Part shown: positions 36,045 to 44,837 of the stretch, one piece after another
How the letters are laid out: each line of letters starts with the position of its first letter
Numbering within the stretch: position 1 is the stretch's first letter
Origin: an uncultured Opitutia bacterium
GTDB lineage: Bacteria; Verrucomicrobiota; Verrucomicrobiia; Opitutales; UBA953
Assembly: GCA_903850885.1 (NCBI GenBank)
Contig: CAINMU010000131.1
Location: 1-61,711 of the forward strand
DNA length: 61,711 nucleotides
Direction of reading: 5' to 3'
Program-made: the position numbers and the translations under genes
Notes under the pieces: generated by a model
Told to the model about the DNA's origin: nothing
Databases searched by the model: none
Seen by the model: only the letters and a program-made list of their open reading frames with translations

Positions 36045-37502
36045 GTGGCCCTGGTTTCTCCGCCCCTCGGTGCCTTGGTGCCCGACTCGCCGCATGCGAC
36101 GGTCGTCTGTCTGCCGACCCTGGCCGATGTGGAAAGTTATGAGCGGAAAGAAGCGCGCGTGTGGGAAAAAATTCGCGCTGGTTATCCGCGTTTTGTTCGG
36201 AATGAACTGGTGACGCATGCGGCGAGCGCCGCCGCAAAAGAGTTGGGACGCTCCGGAATGCTTTTCCCCCTGGTTTCGCGCCGCGCTGCCGAACAGCTCG
36301 CCCGGAGGGCTGGGGCGTCAGTCGCGTCGCTCGACGACGTGGGAGATTTCGTCTTGTTGACGACACCAGCCGGCCCTGCCGCGGAGAGACTTCATAAATT
36401 CGTCCAACACACGGGCACCTTGATCTCTTCTCGCCAAGCGGAAGCCTATTTAAAAGGGAACGCCACCGGAGAAACGGCGCAAACTTTGGCCCGGATTCGT
36501 CAGACACTCGGACCCTATTTGGCAGGCGTCTCCGCCGAAGAAATCCACATCACCACCTCAGGCATGAATGCGGTGGAGGCCGCCATCACCGCGGTGAATT
36601 TCGTGCAGCGCCCGCGCGGTCGGAAAGATTGGATTCAGCTCGGATGGCTTTACGTAGACTCGACGCGGCTGTTGGAGAAAGCGACGGACGCCCCTCGTCA
36701 TTTCATCGCGGACGTCCGTGATCTGCAGGCCGTCGAAAAAATATTAGCCACCGGAAAGGTGGCGGGCGTTTTCACCGAGGTGCCTAATAATCCCCAATTA
36801 GAAACGGCCGACATCAGTGCACTCCGTTCCTTATGCGATCACTATGAAGCCAAGCTTCTACTCGACCCAAGTTCGGTGGGCTTGGCGACGGTCGATGTCT
36901 TGCCGCATGCGGATATCCTTTGTTCAAGTCTCACAAAGTATGCGGCTTCTGAAGGCGACGTGATGGCCGGAGTCTTGGTGATCAATCCTGCTCGACCCGA
37001 TGCCGCGGAGTTAGTGCGAGCGGCCAAAGCGAATCTCGATGAGTTGCACGGACTCGACCAAATTGCTTTAGCCGACCAAATCGGCCGGATGGGTGAAGTC
37101 ACGGCCCAGCTTTCTGCCACCGCCGCGGAGATTGCCCGCCGGTTGGCGGCTCATCCAGCCGTCGCGCGCGTGCGCACGGCCAAAGACGGCGCCACGGCCT
37201 CAGCCTTTCGAAAAATCCAGCGCCCGGGCGCCGGCGCCGGCGCCTTGATCACGATCGAGCTACGTCAAGAAATGCGCACCGTGTACGATCGCTTGCCCGT
37301 GGTGAAAGGGCCGAGTTTCGGCCTGGGCTTCACGATTGTTGCCCCTTTCCTTTGGTTGGCGCATTTCGAAGAGGTCACCACCCCCGCGGGCCGGGAGACG
37401 ATTCGAGCGGCCGGCCTCGATCCTGATTTATTGCGTCTGTCGATAGGCTTGGAGCCAGTGGAAGAGATTTGGGCAGCCCTCGCCTTTGCTCTCGACCCAT
37501 AA
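36045..37502 (+). CDS. Cys/Met-metabolism PLP enzyme, cystathionine gamma-synthase type
   Basis: The 485-aa protein carries the gamma-family PLP fold: TSGMNAVEAAI (phosphate-binding), EVPNNPQLETADI, LLLDPSSVGLAT (Asp274) and SSLTKYAASEGDVMAG with the PLP Lys298. The N-terminal extension with PHATVVCLPTLADV and a GYPRFVRN segment resembles fungal Str2-type cystathionine gamma-synthases more than the short bacterial MetB. It probably joins cysteine to an activated homoserine in methionine synthesis. GTG start. It follows lysA by three bases, so aspartate-family genes are paired. A terminator follows. Confidence 0.75.
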   Translation: MALVSPPLGALVPDSPHATVVCLPTLADVESYERKEARVWEKIRAGYPRFVRNELVTHAASAAAKELGRSGMLFPLVSRRAAEQLARRAGASVASLDDVGDFVLLTTPAGPAAERLHKFVQHTGTLISSRQAEAYLKGNATGETAQTLARIRQTLGPYLAGVSAEEIHITTSGMNAVEAAITAVNFVQRPRGRKDWIQLGWLYVDSTRLLEKATDAPRHFIADVRDLQAVEKILATGKVAGVFTEVPNNPQLETADISALRSLCDHYEAKLLLDPSSVGLATVDVLPHADILCSSLTKYAASEGDVMAGVLVINPARPDAAELVRAAKANLDELHGLDQIALADQIGRMGEVTAQLSATAAEIARRLAAHPAVARVRTAKDGATASAFRKIQRPGAGAGALITIELRQEMRTVYDRLPVVKGPSFGLGFTIVAPFLWLAHFEEVTTPAGRETIRAAGLDPDLLRLSIGLEPVEEIWAALAFALDP

Positions 37503-37504
37503 AA

Positions 37505-37527
37505 AACCCGCCGGTTAAGGCGGGTTT
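37505..37527. terminator. Intrinsic terminator after the lysA operon
   Basis: AACCCGCC/GGCGGGTT stem with a GGTTAA loop, preceded by an A run and followed by TTT. It lies between convergent genes and may work in both directions. Confidence 0.75.
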
Positions 37528-37549
37528 GGACCCATCTAAGCTTAGCAGC

Positions 37550-38014
37550 TTATTTTTCTTCTTCGGGTCTTTCTTCCTCTTCTTCGAGGCCGTCCTCTTC
37601 GTCCTTGATCGGCGCCTTCTTACCGCTCGAGCCTTTTTTGGTATTCCGGGAGTTCAACATCCGCTCCCGAAAAGCGACCCGTTCTTTCTCCAGGAGGGGC
37701 ACTGCCCCGGCGTCGACTTTAGCAAGGCCCTCTTCGAAGGCCTTCTTGTAGGCATCTTCCGAAGTGGCCGAGCGTTTGCGGGCCGATTTGTATTCCGCAT
37801 AGGCCTTATGAGACAAGGCCCGATCGGCATGGGATTGTTGTTGGATGGCAAGAACCTCGGGCAGCTCGTTGGCCGCCTTACGGGCCGCCGTGAGTCGGGT
37901 GTGGTCAGGGTTAGCGGTAGCATGGCCCTCCTCTTTGCTGGCCGCAGCCAGCGTTTGGGTGTGAAGGCCGCAGGCAAGAATGGCCACGGCAATGGTGTGT
38001 TGTAGTGATATCAT
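37550..38014 (-). CDS. Exported protein with charged helix and acidic tail, unknown function
   Basis: From the ATG at 38014 the protein is 154 aa. It has a signal peptide (MISLQHTIAVAILACGLHTQTLAAAS), then a strongly charged helical stretch of Ala/Lys/Glu, and a C-terminus running into Glu/Asp repeats. No family is recognised. An in-frame start 16 codons upstream is less likely because it precedes the signal peptide. It is divergent from the GH-like gene and convergent with the cystathionine-synthase gene. Confidence 0.6.
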   Translation of the reverse strand: MISLQHTIAVAILACGLHTQTLAAASKEEGHATANPDHTRLTAARKAANELPEVLAIQQQSHADRALSHKAYAEYKSARKRSATSEDAYKKAFEEGLAKVDAGAVPLLEKERVAFRERMLNSRNTKKGSSGKKAPIKDEEDGLEEEEERPEEEK

Positions 38015-38091
38015 GGTAGTTAGTGGGAACGGGCTTGAAGGAAGGCTGTCATAGTTGGACAATACAAGACCGCCTCGCTGAGGTTCACCCC

Positions 38092-39246
38092 ATGAGTTAT
38101 TTACCCCGTCTATTCCTAGGCGTCATCCTGATATTGATGGCGTTGCCGCCGGCCCAGGCGCAGAAAAAGAAAAGCGGTTTGATGGTCGACGCCACCGAGT
38201 TGCCGCAGTTGGCCGCGATGCCGGATGCCTTTCCGCAAATATTAGGAACGCAGATCATCACCCCCGCCTATAAATTCACGAAAGAGGACGGGGTGCTCGA
38301 GGCGGCCCGCGAAATCAGTAAGATGGGCGCGCGCATTTTGAAGGTGTCCGTGACACCAGGGCCGCAATTCGCCGAACTGATTACGCTGCCTTTCACGCAT
38401 TACTTGATCTGGTACCGTTCTAATAATGATTGGATCGCGGGGCTCACACCGGAGATGAAGCGGCGCGAGTATAATGCGATGTACGCGTTTACCAAAGACC
38501 TACTCACGCGCCGCGATGCGGCCGGAAAGACTTTCTTCATCGGCCATTGGGAAGGGGACTGGTATCTTTTACCTAATATGAACCCTGCCGGAGATGCGCC
38601 GGTCGAAGCGACCAACGCGATGATCGAATGGCTGAACGTGCGGCAAGAAGCGGTCGACGCTGCGCGGCGGGAAGTTCCCTACGCCCGTTGTCGCGTCTAT
38701 ACTTATACGGAAGTCAACCGTGTGCGCGATGCGATGAAGGATGGCAAAAAACGCTTGGTCAACGTCGTCCTCCCCAAGGTTAACGTCGATTTCGTTTCTT
38801 ACTCCGCGTACGATGTTCAGTTAAAGACGGGCGAAGAAGTGCGGGCGACGCTTGATTACATTAACCAGCAGTTAGCGCCCAAAGCGAACCTCCCCGCCAA
38901 GCGCGTGTTCATTGGCGAATGCGGACTCTCCTGGATGGCTTGCGGTGGCGATGGGAAAGTTCATGAACAAAAGAACCGCGAAATCTTCATCAAGTTCCTC
39001 AGCTGGCGTCCGGCGATGGTGCTTTATTGGCAATTTTATAATAACGAAATGAACGACAACCAGCAGGTCGGTTTCTGGTTAGTGGATAACAAGAATAAGA
39101 AGACGCCGCTCTTTGAAACTTTCCGCGGGCTTTACGAGCAGCAGGAGAAGTTGGCCAAGCAGATTAAGTTGAATGCCCGTCGGTTGCCGACCCTGGAAGA
39201 AACTGCGACCTTCACCGAAAATTGGCTCACGCAGGTCGGGTACTGA
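38092..39246 (+). CDS. Exported protein with glycoside-hydrolase-like barrel features
   Basis: A 384-aa protein with a signal peptide (MSYLPRLFLGVILILMALPPAQAQ). The mature part shows alternating strands and helices and two acidic motifs placed as in clan-A glycosidases: FIGHWEGDW at mid-protein and RVFIGECGLSW near the C-terminal third, then VLYWQFYNNE. The Glu residues could be acid/base and nucleophile of a TIM barrel. I cannot name a family. The start at 38092 is chosen for the signal peptide; the frame is open to 38023. Confidence 0.6.
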   Translation: MSYLPRLFLGVILILMALPPAQAQKKKSGLMVDATELPQLAAMPDAFPQILGTQIITPAYKFTKEDGVLEAAREISKMGARILKVSVTPGPQFAELITLPFTHYLIWYRSNNDWIAGLTPEMKRREYNAMYAFTKDLLTRRDAAGKTFFIGHWEGDWYLLPNMNPAGDAPVEATNAMIEWLNVRQEAVDAARREVPYARCRVYTYTEVNRVRDAMKDGKKRLVNVVLPKVNVDFVSYSAYDVQLKTGEEVRATLDYINQQLAPKANLPAKRVFIGECGLSWMACGGDGKVHEQKNREIFIKFLSWRPAMVLYWQFYNNEMNDNQQVGFWLVDNKNKKTPLFETFRGLYEQQEKLAKQIKLNARRLPTLEETATFTENWLTQVGY

Positions 39247-39294
39247 GATTCATTCGGGGCTTGAGCTTAATTTCAAATCGGCGAAATTAATCGG

Positions 39295-39993
39295 GTGCGA
39301 AATAAACTGTGGATTGAAGGCCTCGCCACGTTTTTTCTCTGTTGTGCCACGCTGTTGGCGACAACCCCGATTACGGTTGCGGCCATCTTGTGCGCCTTAA
39401 TTTATATGGGCGGCGCTATTTCCGGGGCGCATTATAATCCAGCGGTGACTTTGGGCTTCTTGTTACGCGGCCGGATCGGTCGGCGTTCGGCCTTAGCGTA
39501 TGTCGGGGTGCAGTTCGCGGCCGCCCTGGCCGCCGCCCTGGTCGTGGGCTTGCTCACCGGGCATGATATTGAGAAAACCAAAGATGCGGTGGCCGCGCTC
39601 AGCGATTCGGTTTTCGCCGGGGCCCTCGCTACTTCTATCGTGGAATTCTTAGGAACCTTCTTGCTGGCCTTCGTCATTCTCATGGTGGCATCGTCACGCT
39701 TAACGGCTGGAAATAGCTATTTTGGCATCGCCATCGCGATGACGATGCTGGGCGTCTACGGAACATTCGGAGAATTCAATCCGTTCCTCAATCCGGCGGT
39801 GGCCATGGCTTCGTCGCTCCACGGTTTAGCCAGTTCGCTCTTCTCGGACGCAGATGGCTTCGCCGCTTTTGCCAAGGAAGTCATTTTAGCGGCGAAAGAC
39901 GCCCCCCGGGTGGCGCTGGATATTTTCTGCCAATTATTGGGCGGAGCGTCGGCGGCGGGAGCGTTTCGGATGCTTTTCCCGGAAGATCGTTAA
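39295..39993 (+). CDS. MIP-family channel (aquaporin-like)
   Basis: A 232-aa membrane protein with six hydrophobic segments and both NPA half-helix motifs: SGAHYNPAVTLG in the first half and FLNPAVAMAS in the second. This is the hallmark of aquaporins and glyceroporins. It starts with GTG (VRNKLWIEGLATFFL), which matches the family N-terminus. The pore-lining arginine normally after the second NPA (NPAR) is absent: the sequence reads NPAVAM. That is unusual, so the conducted solute cannot be guessed. Confidence 0.85.
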   Translation: MRNKLWIEGLATFFLCCATLLATTPITVAAILCALIYMGGAISGAHYNPAVTLGFLLRGRIGRRSALAYVGVQFAAALAAALVVGLLTGHDIEKTKDAVAALSDSVFAGALATSIVEFLGTFLLAFVILMVASSRLTAGNSYFGIAIAMTMLGVYGTFGEFNPFLNPAVAMASSLHGLASSLFSDADGFAAFAKEVILAAKDAPRVALDIFCQLLGGASAAGAFRMLFPEDR

Positions 39994-40046
39994 AGGGCGC
40001 CCAAGCCGGGGCTTGAAGCGGAGGCCTTTTCCCCCATGGTCAGTTT

Positions 40047-40439
40047 ATGCAATCTCTCCTGATATCCCATAAGCACTACGGAACACTTCTCTTGGCCTTG
40101 GTCTTGGTCGTGATCGTTAATGCGATCCTGAATGGCCCGAAGCCAGTTCTGCAGCGCGTGGTCACCGTATTGGTCGACATCAACCTCGTCATCGGCTTGG
40201 TGGCGGCATTTCAGCCCGAAGCGCGTAACGTTTCCTGGTTCCACCCGATCTTCGCCCTCGGGGCCGTCGGCCTCCTGCATGCCGGCGCCAAGAGCGAGGA
40301 TAAGGCTAAGGTCATCCGCTGTTTTTCCCTCGCCCTCGTCCTCCTCGTTCTCGCCTGGTCGGTCAACGCCTCCTGGGGCCCCGCCATTTTCAAGAGCACG
40401 TGGTTGATGAAGTCGGCCCCCGCGGTCCTCATTAAATAA
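40047..40439 (+). CDS. Small multi-pass membrane protein, unknown function
   Basis: A 130-aa protein with four hydrophobic segments (about 12-28, 38-55, 66-80 and 91-106) and a short His/Tyr-containing start. No motif or family is recognised. It stands alone between the aquaporin and the exporter operon, with a hairpin downstream. Confidence 0.6.
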   Translation: MQSLLISHKHYGTLLLALVLVVIVNAILNGPKPVLQRVVTVLVDINLVIGLVAAFQPEARNVSWFHPIFALGAVGLLHAGAKSEDKAKVIRCFSLALVLLVLAWSVNASWGPAIFKSTWLMKSAPAVLIK

Positions 40440-40464
40440 GCCTTCGGGATACGGTTAGGTTACG

Positions 40465-40491
40465 ATGGGCCGGACATTGTCCGGGCCATTT
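40465..40491 (+). terminator. Probable terminator before the exporter operon
   Basis: An 11-base stem (ATGGGCCGGAC/GTCCGGGCCAT, one mismatch) with a three-base loop is followed by TT. The T tract is short, so this is only a probable terminator. Confidence 0.5.
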
Positions 40492-40543
40492 GACTTCCCA
40501 TTGACCCACGGCTTCTTGGGGAGACACTCACGGAACTTGTCCG

Positions 40544-41734
40544 ATGTATCGCCTCGCCCTCAACATGCTCTTCGGAGATCGCGCCAAGCTCGCGATGCTT
40601 CTTTGTGGGTTGGCGTTCTCGGCCTTGCTCATGGCCCAGCAGAGTTCGGTCTTCTTCGGTATCATGAGTTGGACTTACACGCCGATGGTCAATATCCGCG
40701 CCCAAGTCTGGGTCAGCGATCCGATGGTGGAGCAAGTCAATGATGCTAAGCCCCTGCGCGATACCGACCTGAGTCGAGTCCGCTCGGTCGACGGGGTCGC
40801 CTGGGCGGCACCTCTCCATACTTCCTTTGTCCAAGCGCGGATGCAGGACGGAAATTTCAAACTCATCACGCTGGTGGGGATTGACGCGGACACCTTCGCG
40901 GGAGCGCCGGCCGTACTCACGCAGGGCCGCATCGAGGATTTACGACTTCCGGACACGGTCATTGTCGACGAGTGGGGTGCCTCGTTGATGGGCCGCATGG
41001 GGGTTGGTCCTGACGGCAAGCCGCGCTCCACGCCGCTCAAGGTCGGCGATACGTTCGAGATCAATGACATTCAGGCCCGCATCGTTGGCATCTGTAAAGT
41101 GAAGCGCGCCTTCACCGGCGGCCCGTTTGTCTACACGACTTATGACCGCGCGAAGGGCTACACCCTTGGCGCTCGCCGCACGCTTAGCTTCATGCTGGTC
41201 GAGCCGCAGAAGGGTGTGACCCCGACCGAACTCTGCGGACGCATCGAACGTGAAACGGGTCTCAAGGCCTGGACATCTGACACGGTGATTTGGAACTGGG
41301 GTGAACGCAGCCTCGCCCGCAATACCTTCTGGTGGTTCTGGACCAACACTGGCATTCCGTTCTCCTTCGGCACAGCGGTTCTGCTCGGATTGTTTGTCGG
41401 CATCGCGATCTCTGGCCAAACGTTCTATTCTTTTGTGCTCGAGAACCTGAAATATTTCGCGGCCATCAAGGCGATGGGTGCGGGCATGGGCGTCATCGCC
41501 CGCATGCTCTTCGTGCAGGCCTTTACTGCCGGGCTCATCGGCTTCGGCCTCGGCGCCGGGATGGCCCAGGGCATCGGGCGCGCGATGATTGAGAAGGGCA
41601 TGCCACCCTTCGTGATGTACCCGCAGATTCTCTGGGCGACGTTCGTCCTCGTGCTGGGTATTAGCTTCGTCTCCGCCATCATTGGCATTATCAAGGTGTC
41701 GCGTGTCGACGCCGCCTCGGTCTTCCGCGGATGA
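40544..41734 (+). CDS. ABC exporter permease (FtsX/MacB/DevC type)
   Basis: A 396-aa permease with one N-terminal membrane helix, a large periplasmic domain (about 45-265) and three C-terminal helices, the last ending VDAASVFRG. That topology marks the FtsX/MacB superfamily; the AAIKAMGAG loop before the second helix resembles DevC proteins. It begins the operon permease-ATPase-adaptor-outer membrane factor and overlaps the ATPase gene by four bases. The substrate is unknown. Confidence 0.88.
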   Translation: MYRLALNMLFGDRAKLAMLLCGLAFSALLMAQQSSVFFGIMSWTYTPMVNIRAQVWVSDPMVEQVNDAKPLRDTDLSRVRSVDGVAWAAPLHTSFVQARMQDGNFKLITLVGIDADTFAGAPAVLTQGRIEDLRLPDTVIVDEWGASLMGRMGVGPDGKPRSTPLKVGDTFEINDIQARIVGICKVKRAFTGGPFVYTTYDRAKGYTLGARRTLSFMLVEPQKGVTPTELCGRIERETGLKAWTSDTVIWNWGERSLARNTFWWFWTNTGIPFSFGTAVLLGLFVGIAISGQTFYSFVLENLKYFAAIKAMGAGMGVIARMLFVQAFTAGLIGFGLGAGMAQGIGRAMIEKGMPPFVMYPQILWATFVLVLGISFVSAIIGIIKVSRVDAASVFRG

Positions 41735-42459
41735 GCACCCTCGCCAACACCATCGCCGTCCGCGCCTCCGGCGTGGATATGTTCTTCGGCACGCCGGACA
41801 ACCAAGTCGTCGCCCTCAAGCAAGCCGACTTTGAAGCCCGCCGTGGCGAACTTATTATGCTCGTAGGCCCATCGGGCTGCGGGAAGACGACGCTCCTCTC
41901 CGTTATCGCAGGGACGCTTACGCCGCAGGCGGGCACGGTCGAGGTCTTCGGCCAGCGCCTCGACGGTCTCGGCCAAGAGGCGCTCACGTCTTTCCGTCGT
42001 CAGCACCTCGGCTTCGTCTTTCAGTCATTCAACCTCATCCCTACGCTTTCCGTCATCGAGAATGTGATGGTGCCGCTGTTGATTCAGGGGCGGCCCTATG
42101 ACGAAGCCCATGACCGCTCTGCCGCGATCATCGAGAAGGTCGGCCTCAAGGGCCGCGAAGAGGGTCGGCCCAATGCGCTCTCCGGCGGTCAGCAGCAGCG
42201 CGTGGCGATCGCGCGTGCGCTCGTCCACGAACCCCCCCTACTGATCTGCGATGAGCCTACCTCGGCCCTCGATAAAGATACCGGCGGGCATATCATGGAA
42301 CTCGTCCGTGACCTTTCCCGCTCGCCTGAACGCTGCGTGGTTGTCGTGACCCACGATCATCGTATCTTCCGTTTTGCCGACCGCATCGCGGAAATGGAAG
42401 ACGGCCGCATCAGCCGCGTGGTCGATGACCCCAAACTCCTCGATACCGCCCATCTCTGA
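41731..42459 (+). CDS. ABC exporter ATPase (MacB/LolD/DevA type)
   Basis: The 242-aa nucleotide-binding subunit has Walker A GPSGCGKTT, Q loop FVFQSFNLIPTLSV, signature LSGGQQQRVAIARAL, Walker B LLICDEPTSALD and the H-loop VVVTHDHR. The FNLIPTLSVIENV segment is typical of the LolD/MacB group. It is coupled to the permease by an ATGA overlap and feeds energy to the tripartite exporter. Confidence 0.93.
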   Translation: MSTLANTIAVRASGVDMFFGTPDNQVVALKQADFEARRGELIMLVGPSGCGKTTLLSVIAGTLTPQAGTVEVFGQRLDGLGQEALTSFRRQHLGFVFQSFNLIPTLSVIENVMVPLLIQGRPYDEAHDRSAAIIEKVGLKGREEGRPNALSGGQQQRVAIARALVHEPPLLICDEPTSALDKDTGGHIMELVRDLSRSPERCVVVVTHDHRIFRFADRIAEMEDGRISRVVDDPKLLDTAHL

Positions 42460-42468
42460 TTCCCCCTT

Positions 42469-43392
42469 ATGTTCAAGAAACGCAACCTGCTCTTCGCTCT
42501 CGCTCTCGCCGGTGCCGTCGCCGCTTGGCAGCTCACCCGCGGCACAGCCAACGAAGCGCCGATCAAGCCGCCGCCGTATGAACCCGCCACTCGCGACAAA
42601 GACGGCCTCATCGCTGCCGCCGGTCTCATCGAGGCCGCCGCCGAGAATACTCTCCTGGGTTCACCCACCTCTGGCACGGTTGCAAAAGTCCATGTAAAGG
42701 TCTGGGACAAGGTGAAGGCCGGCGATCCGATCCTGACTCTCGATGAACGTGATCTCCGCGCCCAGCACGCCGTCCAGAAGGCCGCGGTCTCCGCCGCCGA
42801 GGCGACCACCGAGCGCGCCGAAGACGCCGCCCGTCGCTGGACAGGCATCAAGGATAGCGGCGCCGTCTCCGCGTCCGAACTTCTTTCCTACCAGATGGCC
42901 GCCAAGGAGGCGAAAGCGAAGCTCGCCCTCGCCAAGGCTCAGCTCGATCAGACGGCGGTACTCCTCGATCGGCTTGTACTCCGTTCGCCGATCGACGCGA
43001 CGGTGCTTCAAGTCGGCGTCCGCGTCGGCGAATTCGTGGCCGCCGGTGCCAAGGCCCCGGTCGTGCTCGGCGATATTTCCACCTTGCAGATTCGTTGCGA
43101 CATCGACGAACAGCTGGCCACACGCATGCGTGAGGGCCTGCCCGCCAAGGGCTTTCTGAAGGGCGAGAGCTCACTCGCTGGCGGCAAGGATCGTTCCATC
43201 GCCCTGAAGTTCGTCCGCATCGAACCTTTCGTCATCCCGAAGACCTCGCTGACTGGCGCGAGCGTGGAACGCGTCGACACCCGCGTCCTGCAAGTGATCT
43301 ACCAATTCGACCGTCCGACCGGACGGGTACTTTTCGTCGGCCAGCAGATGGACGTCTATATCGACGCCTCCCAAAATGCTCCGGTTAAATAA
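42469..43392 (+). CDS. HlyD/DevB-type membrane fusion protein
   Basis: A 307-aa periplasmic adaptor with one N-terminal membrane anchor (about 6-19). A biotinyl-lipoyl half (GTVAKVHVKVWDKVKAGDPIL), an alpha-hairpin coiled coil rich in Ala, Lys and Glu (about 95-165) and the returning half (DATVLQVGVRVGEFV) follow. It bridges the ABC permease and the TolC-like channel. The next gene overlaps it by 17 bases in another frame. Confidence 0.9.
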   Translation: MFKKRNLLFALALAGAVAAWQLTRGTANEAPIKPPPYEPATRDKDGLIAAAGLIEAAAENTLLGSPTSGTVAKVHVKVWDKVKAGDPILTLDERDLRAQHAVQKAAVSAAEATTERAEDAARRWTGIKDSGAVSASELLSYQMAAKEAKAKLALAKAQLDQTAVLLDRLVLRSPIDATVLQVGVRVGEFVAAGAKAPVVLGDISTLQIRCDIDEQLATRMREGLPAKGFLKGESSLAGGKDRSIALKFVRIEPFVIPKTSLTGASVERVDTRVLQVIYQFDRPTGRVLFVGQQMDVYIDASQNAPVK

Positions 43393-44758
43393 GACCCTCC
43401 TTCTTGCGGCGCTCGTCCTCGTCGGCTGTGCGCACGATCCGATGGCGAAGCCGAAGGGGCCCGCCACGCCCGTGGCGTTCTCGCAGAGCGCCCCCGCTGC
43501 CGACGCGAAGTGGGCTGAATCATTTGGGGATTCCGCCTTACTTGAGCTCATCGCGCAGGCGCGCCAGAATAGTCCTGACCTGGTGATTGCTCGGGCGCGT
43601 GAACGTGAGGCTGTCGCCTTGCTCCTCGCTGCCAATGCCGGCGATCAGCCGGCGGTCTCCGTCGGCGCTGGTTTGGAATCCTCCCGCATTTCGCTCGAGA
43701 CCGGACGCACGCCGGTCGGTTTCGGCATCCCTCGTCGCACCGACGTCGGAGCGGTGGGCGTGAAGGCTTCCTGGGAACTGGACGTCTGGGGCCGCGAGGC
43801 GGCCAAGACCAAGGGAGCCGACGCCGATTCGCGTGCAGCTAAATTCACGGCTGAACAGGCGGAGCTCGCTCTGTCCGCCGAAGTCGCGCGACTCTGGTTC
43901 GCCGTCCGCGGTGCCCGTGAACAGCTCGCTTTTCTCGAGACCGAATTCGCGACGCGCTTTCGCGAGATGGAAATTATCGAGCAGACTGTCGGTGCTGGAC
44001 TGCTGGATTCCGATCCGCTTTCTTCCGCGCGTCTCGCCGCCGCCCAGGCTAAGGTTGATGAAGGTCTCGGCCGCCGCCGCCTTGCTGCGGCGGAGAATGC
44101 CTTGCGTGCGCTCATCGGTTCCGCCCCCGGTGCCAAGTTACCCGAAGCAAAAGGTGCCGTGGTGATGCCTGCCTTTGGTGCCGGCGTGCCTTCGGAGCTG
44201 CTGCTCCGCCGTCCCGATCTCGCCGCCGCCGCCGCGCATCTCGATGCCGCGATTGCGCGCGAAGGTGCCGCCATCGCCGACTTCTATCCTTCGGTGACGC
44301 TCAATGGCCAAGCTGGTTGGCAGGCCGATCCGGCTTCGCGTGTCGGTCGCGGCTCATCAAGTTTCTGGACGTTGACGCCGTCGCTCGACCTCCCCGTCTT
44401 CGATGCCGGCCGACGCGAAGCTAACCTCGAGGTGGCCCGCGCGCGCATCGACGGCTCTGGAGCGGAGTGGACGAAGGCCGTGTTGGGGGCATTTCGCGAA
44501 GTTGAGGACGCGCTTGCCGACCTCCGCGAGCTCGCCATGCAGGAGGAGCTCACCGGCCGGGTACTGGCCGCGGTACGCGTTCGCCTCGCTAATGCGGAAG
44601 CTCGCCGCCAGGCTGGCCTTGCGAACGAGAATGAGATCACGGCGGCGCATCGCGACGAGGCGCTGGCCGCGCGTACGCTTTCGTTGGTGGTGTGGGAACG
44701 TCGTCAGGTCGCGGTACGCCTCGCGGCGGCCACGGGCGGCGGATGGTCAGCCAAGTGA
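43376..44758 (+). CDS. TolC/NodT-type outer membrane efflux lipoprotein
   Basis: A 460-aa outer membrane factor with a lipobox (LLAALVLVGC), so it is acylated. It has the two repeated outer-membrane-efflux-protein halves, with WAESFGDSALLELIAQARQNSPDL in the first and LLLRRPDLAAAAAHLDAA, typical of NodT, in the second. It completes a four-gene exporter operon. The start lies within the adaptor gene. A strong hairpin follows. Confidence 0.92.
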   Translation: MLRLNKTLLLAALVLVGCAHDPMAKPKGPATPVAFSQSAPAADAKWAESFGDSALLELIAQARQNSPDLVIARAREREAVALLLAANAGDQPAVSVGAGLESSRISLETGRTPVGFGIPRRTDVGAVGVKASWELDVWGREAAKTKGADADSRAAKFTAEQAELALSAEVARLWFAVRGAREQLAFLETEFATRFREMEIIEQTVGAGLLDSDPLSSARLAAAQAKVDEGLGRRRLAAAENALRALIGSAPGAKLPEAKGAVVMPAFGAGVPSELLLRRPDLAAAAAHLDAAIAREGAAIADFYPSVTLNGQAGWQADPASRVGRGSSSFWTLTPSLDLPVFDAGRREANLEVARARIDGSGAEWTKAVLGAFREVEDALADLRELAMQEELTGRVLAAVRVRLANAEARRQAGLANENEITAAHRDEALAARTLSLVVWERRQVAVRLAAATGGGWSAK

Positions 44759-44784
44759 CTTGCTTTGGCAGGGTCAGCACTGCG

Positions 44785-44828
44785 TGTAAATAAGAAGGGC
44801 GTCCTTGCGGACGCCCTTCTTATTTACA
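44785..44828. terminator. Strong bidirectional terminator, 20-bp perfect stem
   Basis: An inverted repeat of 20 bases on each side (44785-44804 and 44809-44828) surrounds a TTGC loop. Its GC core is GGGCGTCC, and A/T-rich outer parts provide U tracts on either strand. It separates the convergent exporter operon and gnd. Confidence 0.93.
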
Positions 44829-44837
44829 TCAAGACGC

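Noticed and set aside
37503..38091. Riboswitch near the aspartate-family or exported-protein genes
   Set aside because: The leaders are very short and no SAM, lysine or other riboswitch core could be recognised.
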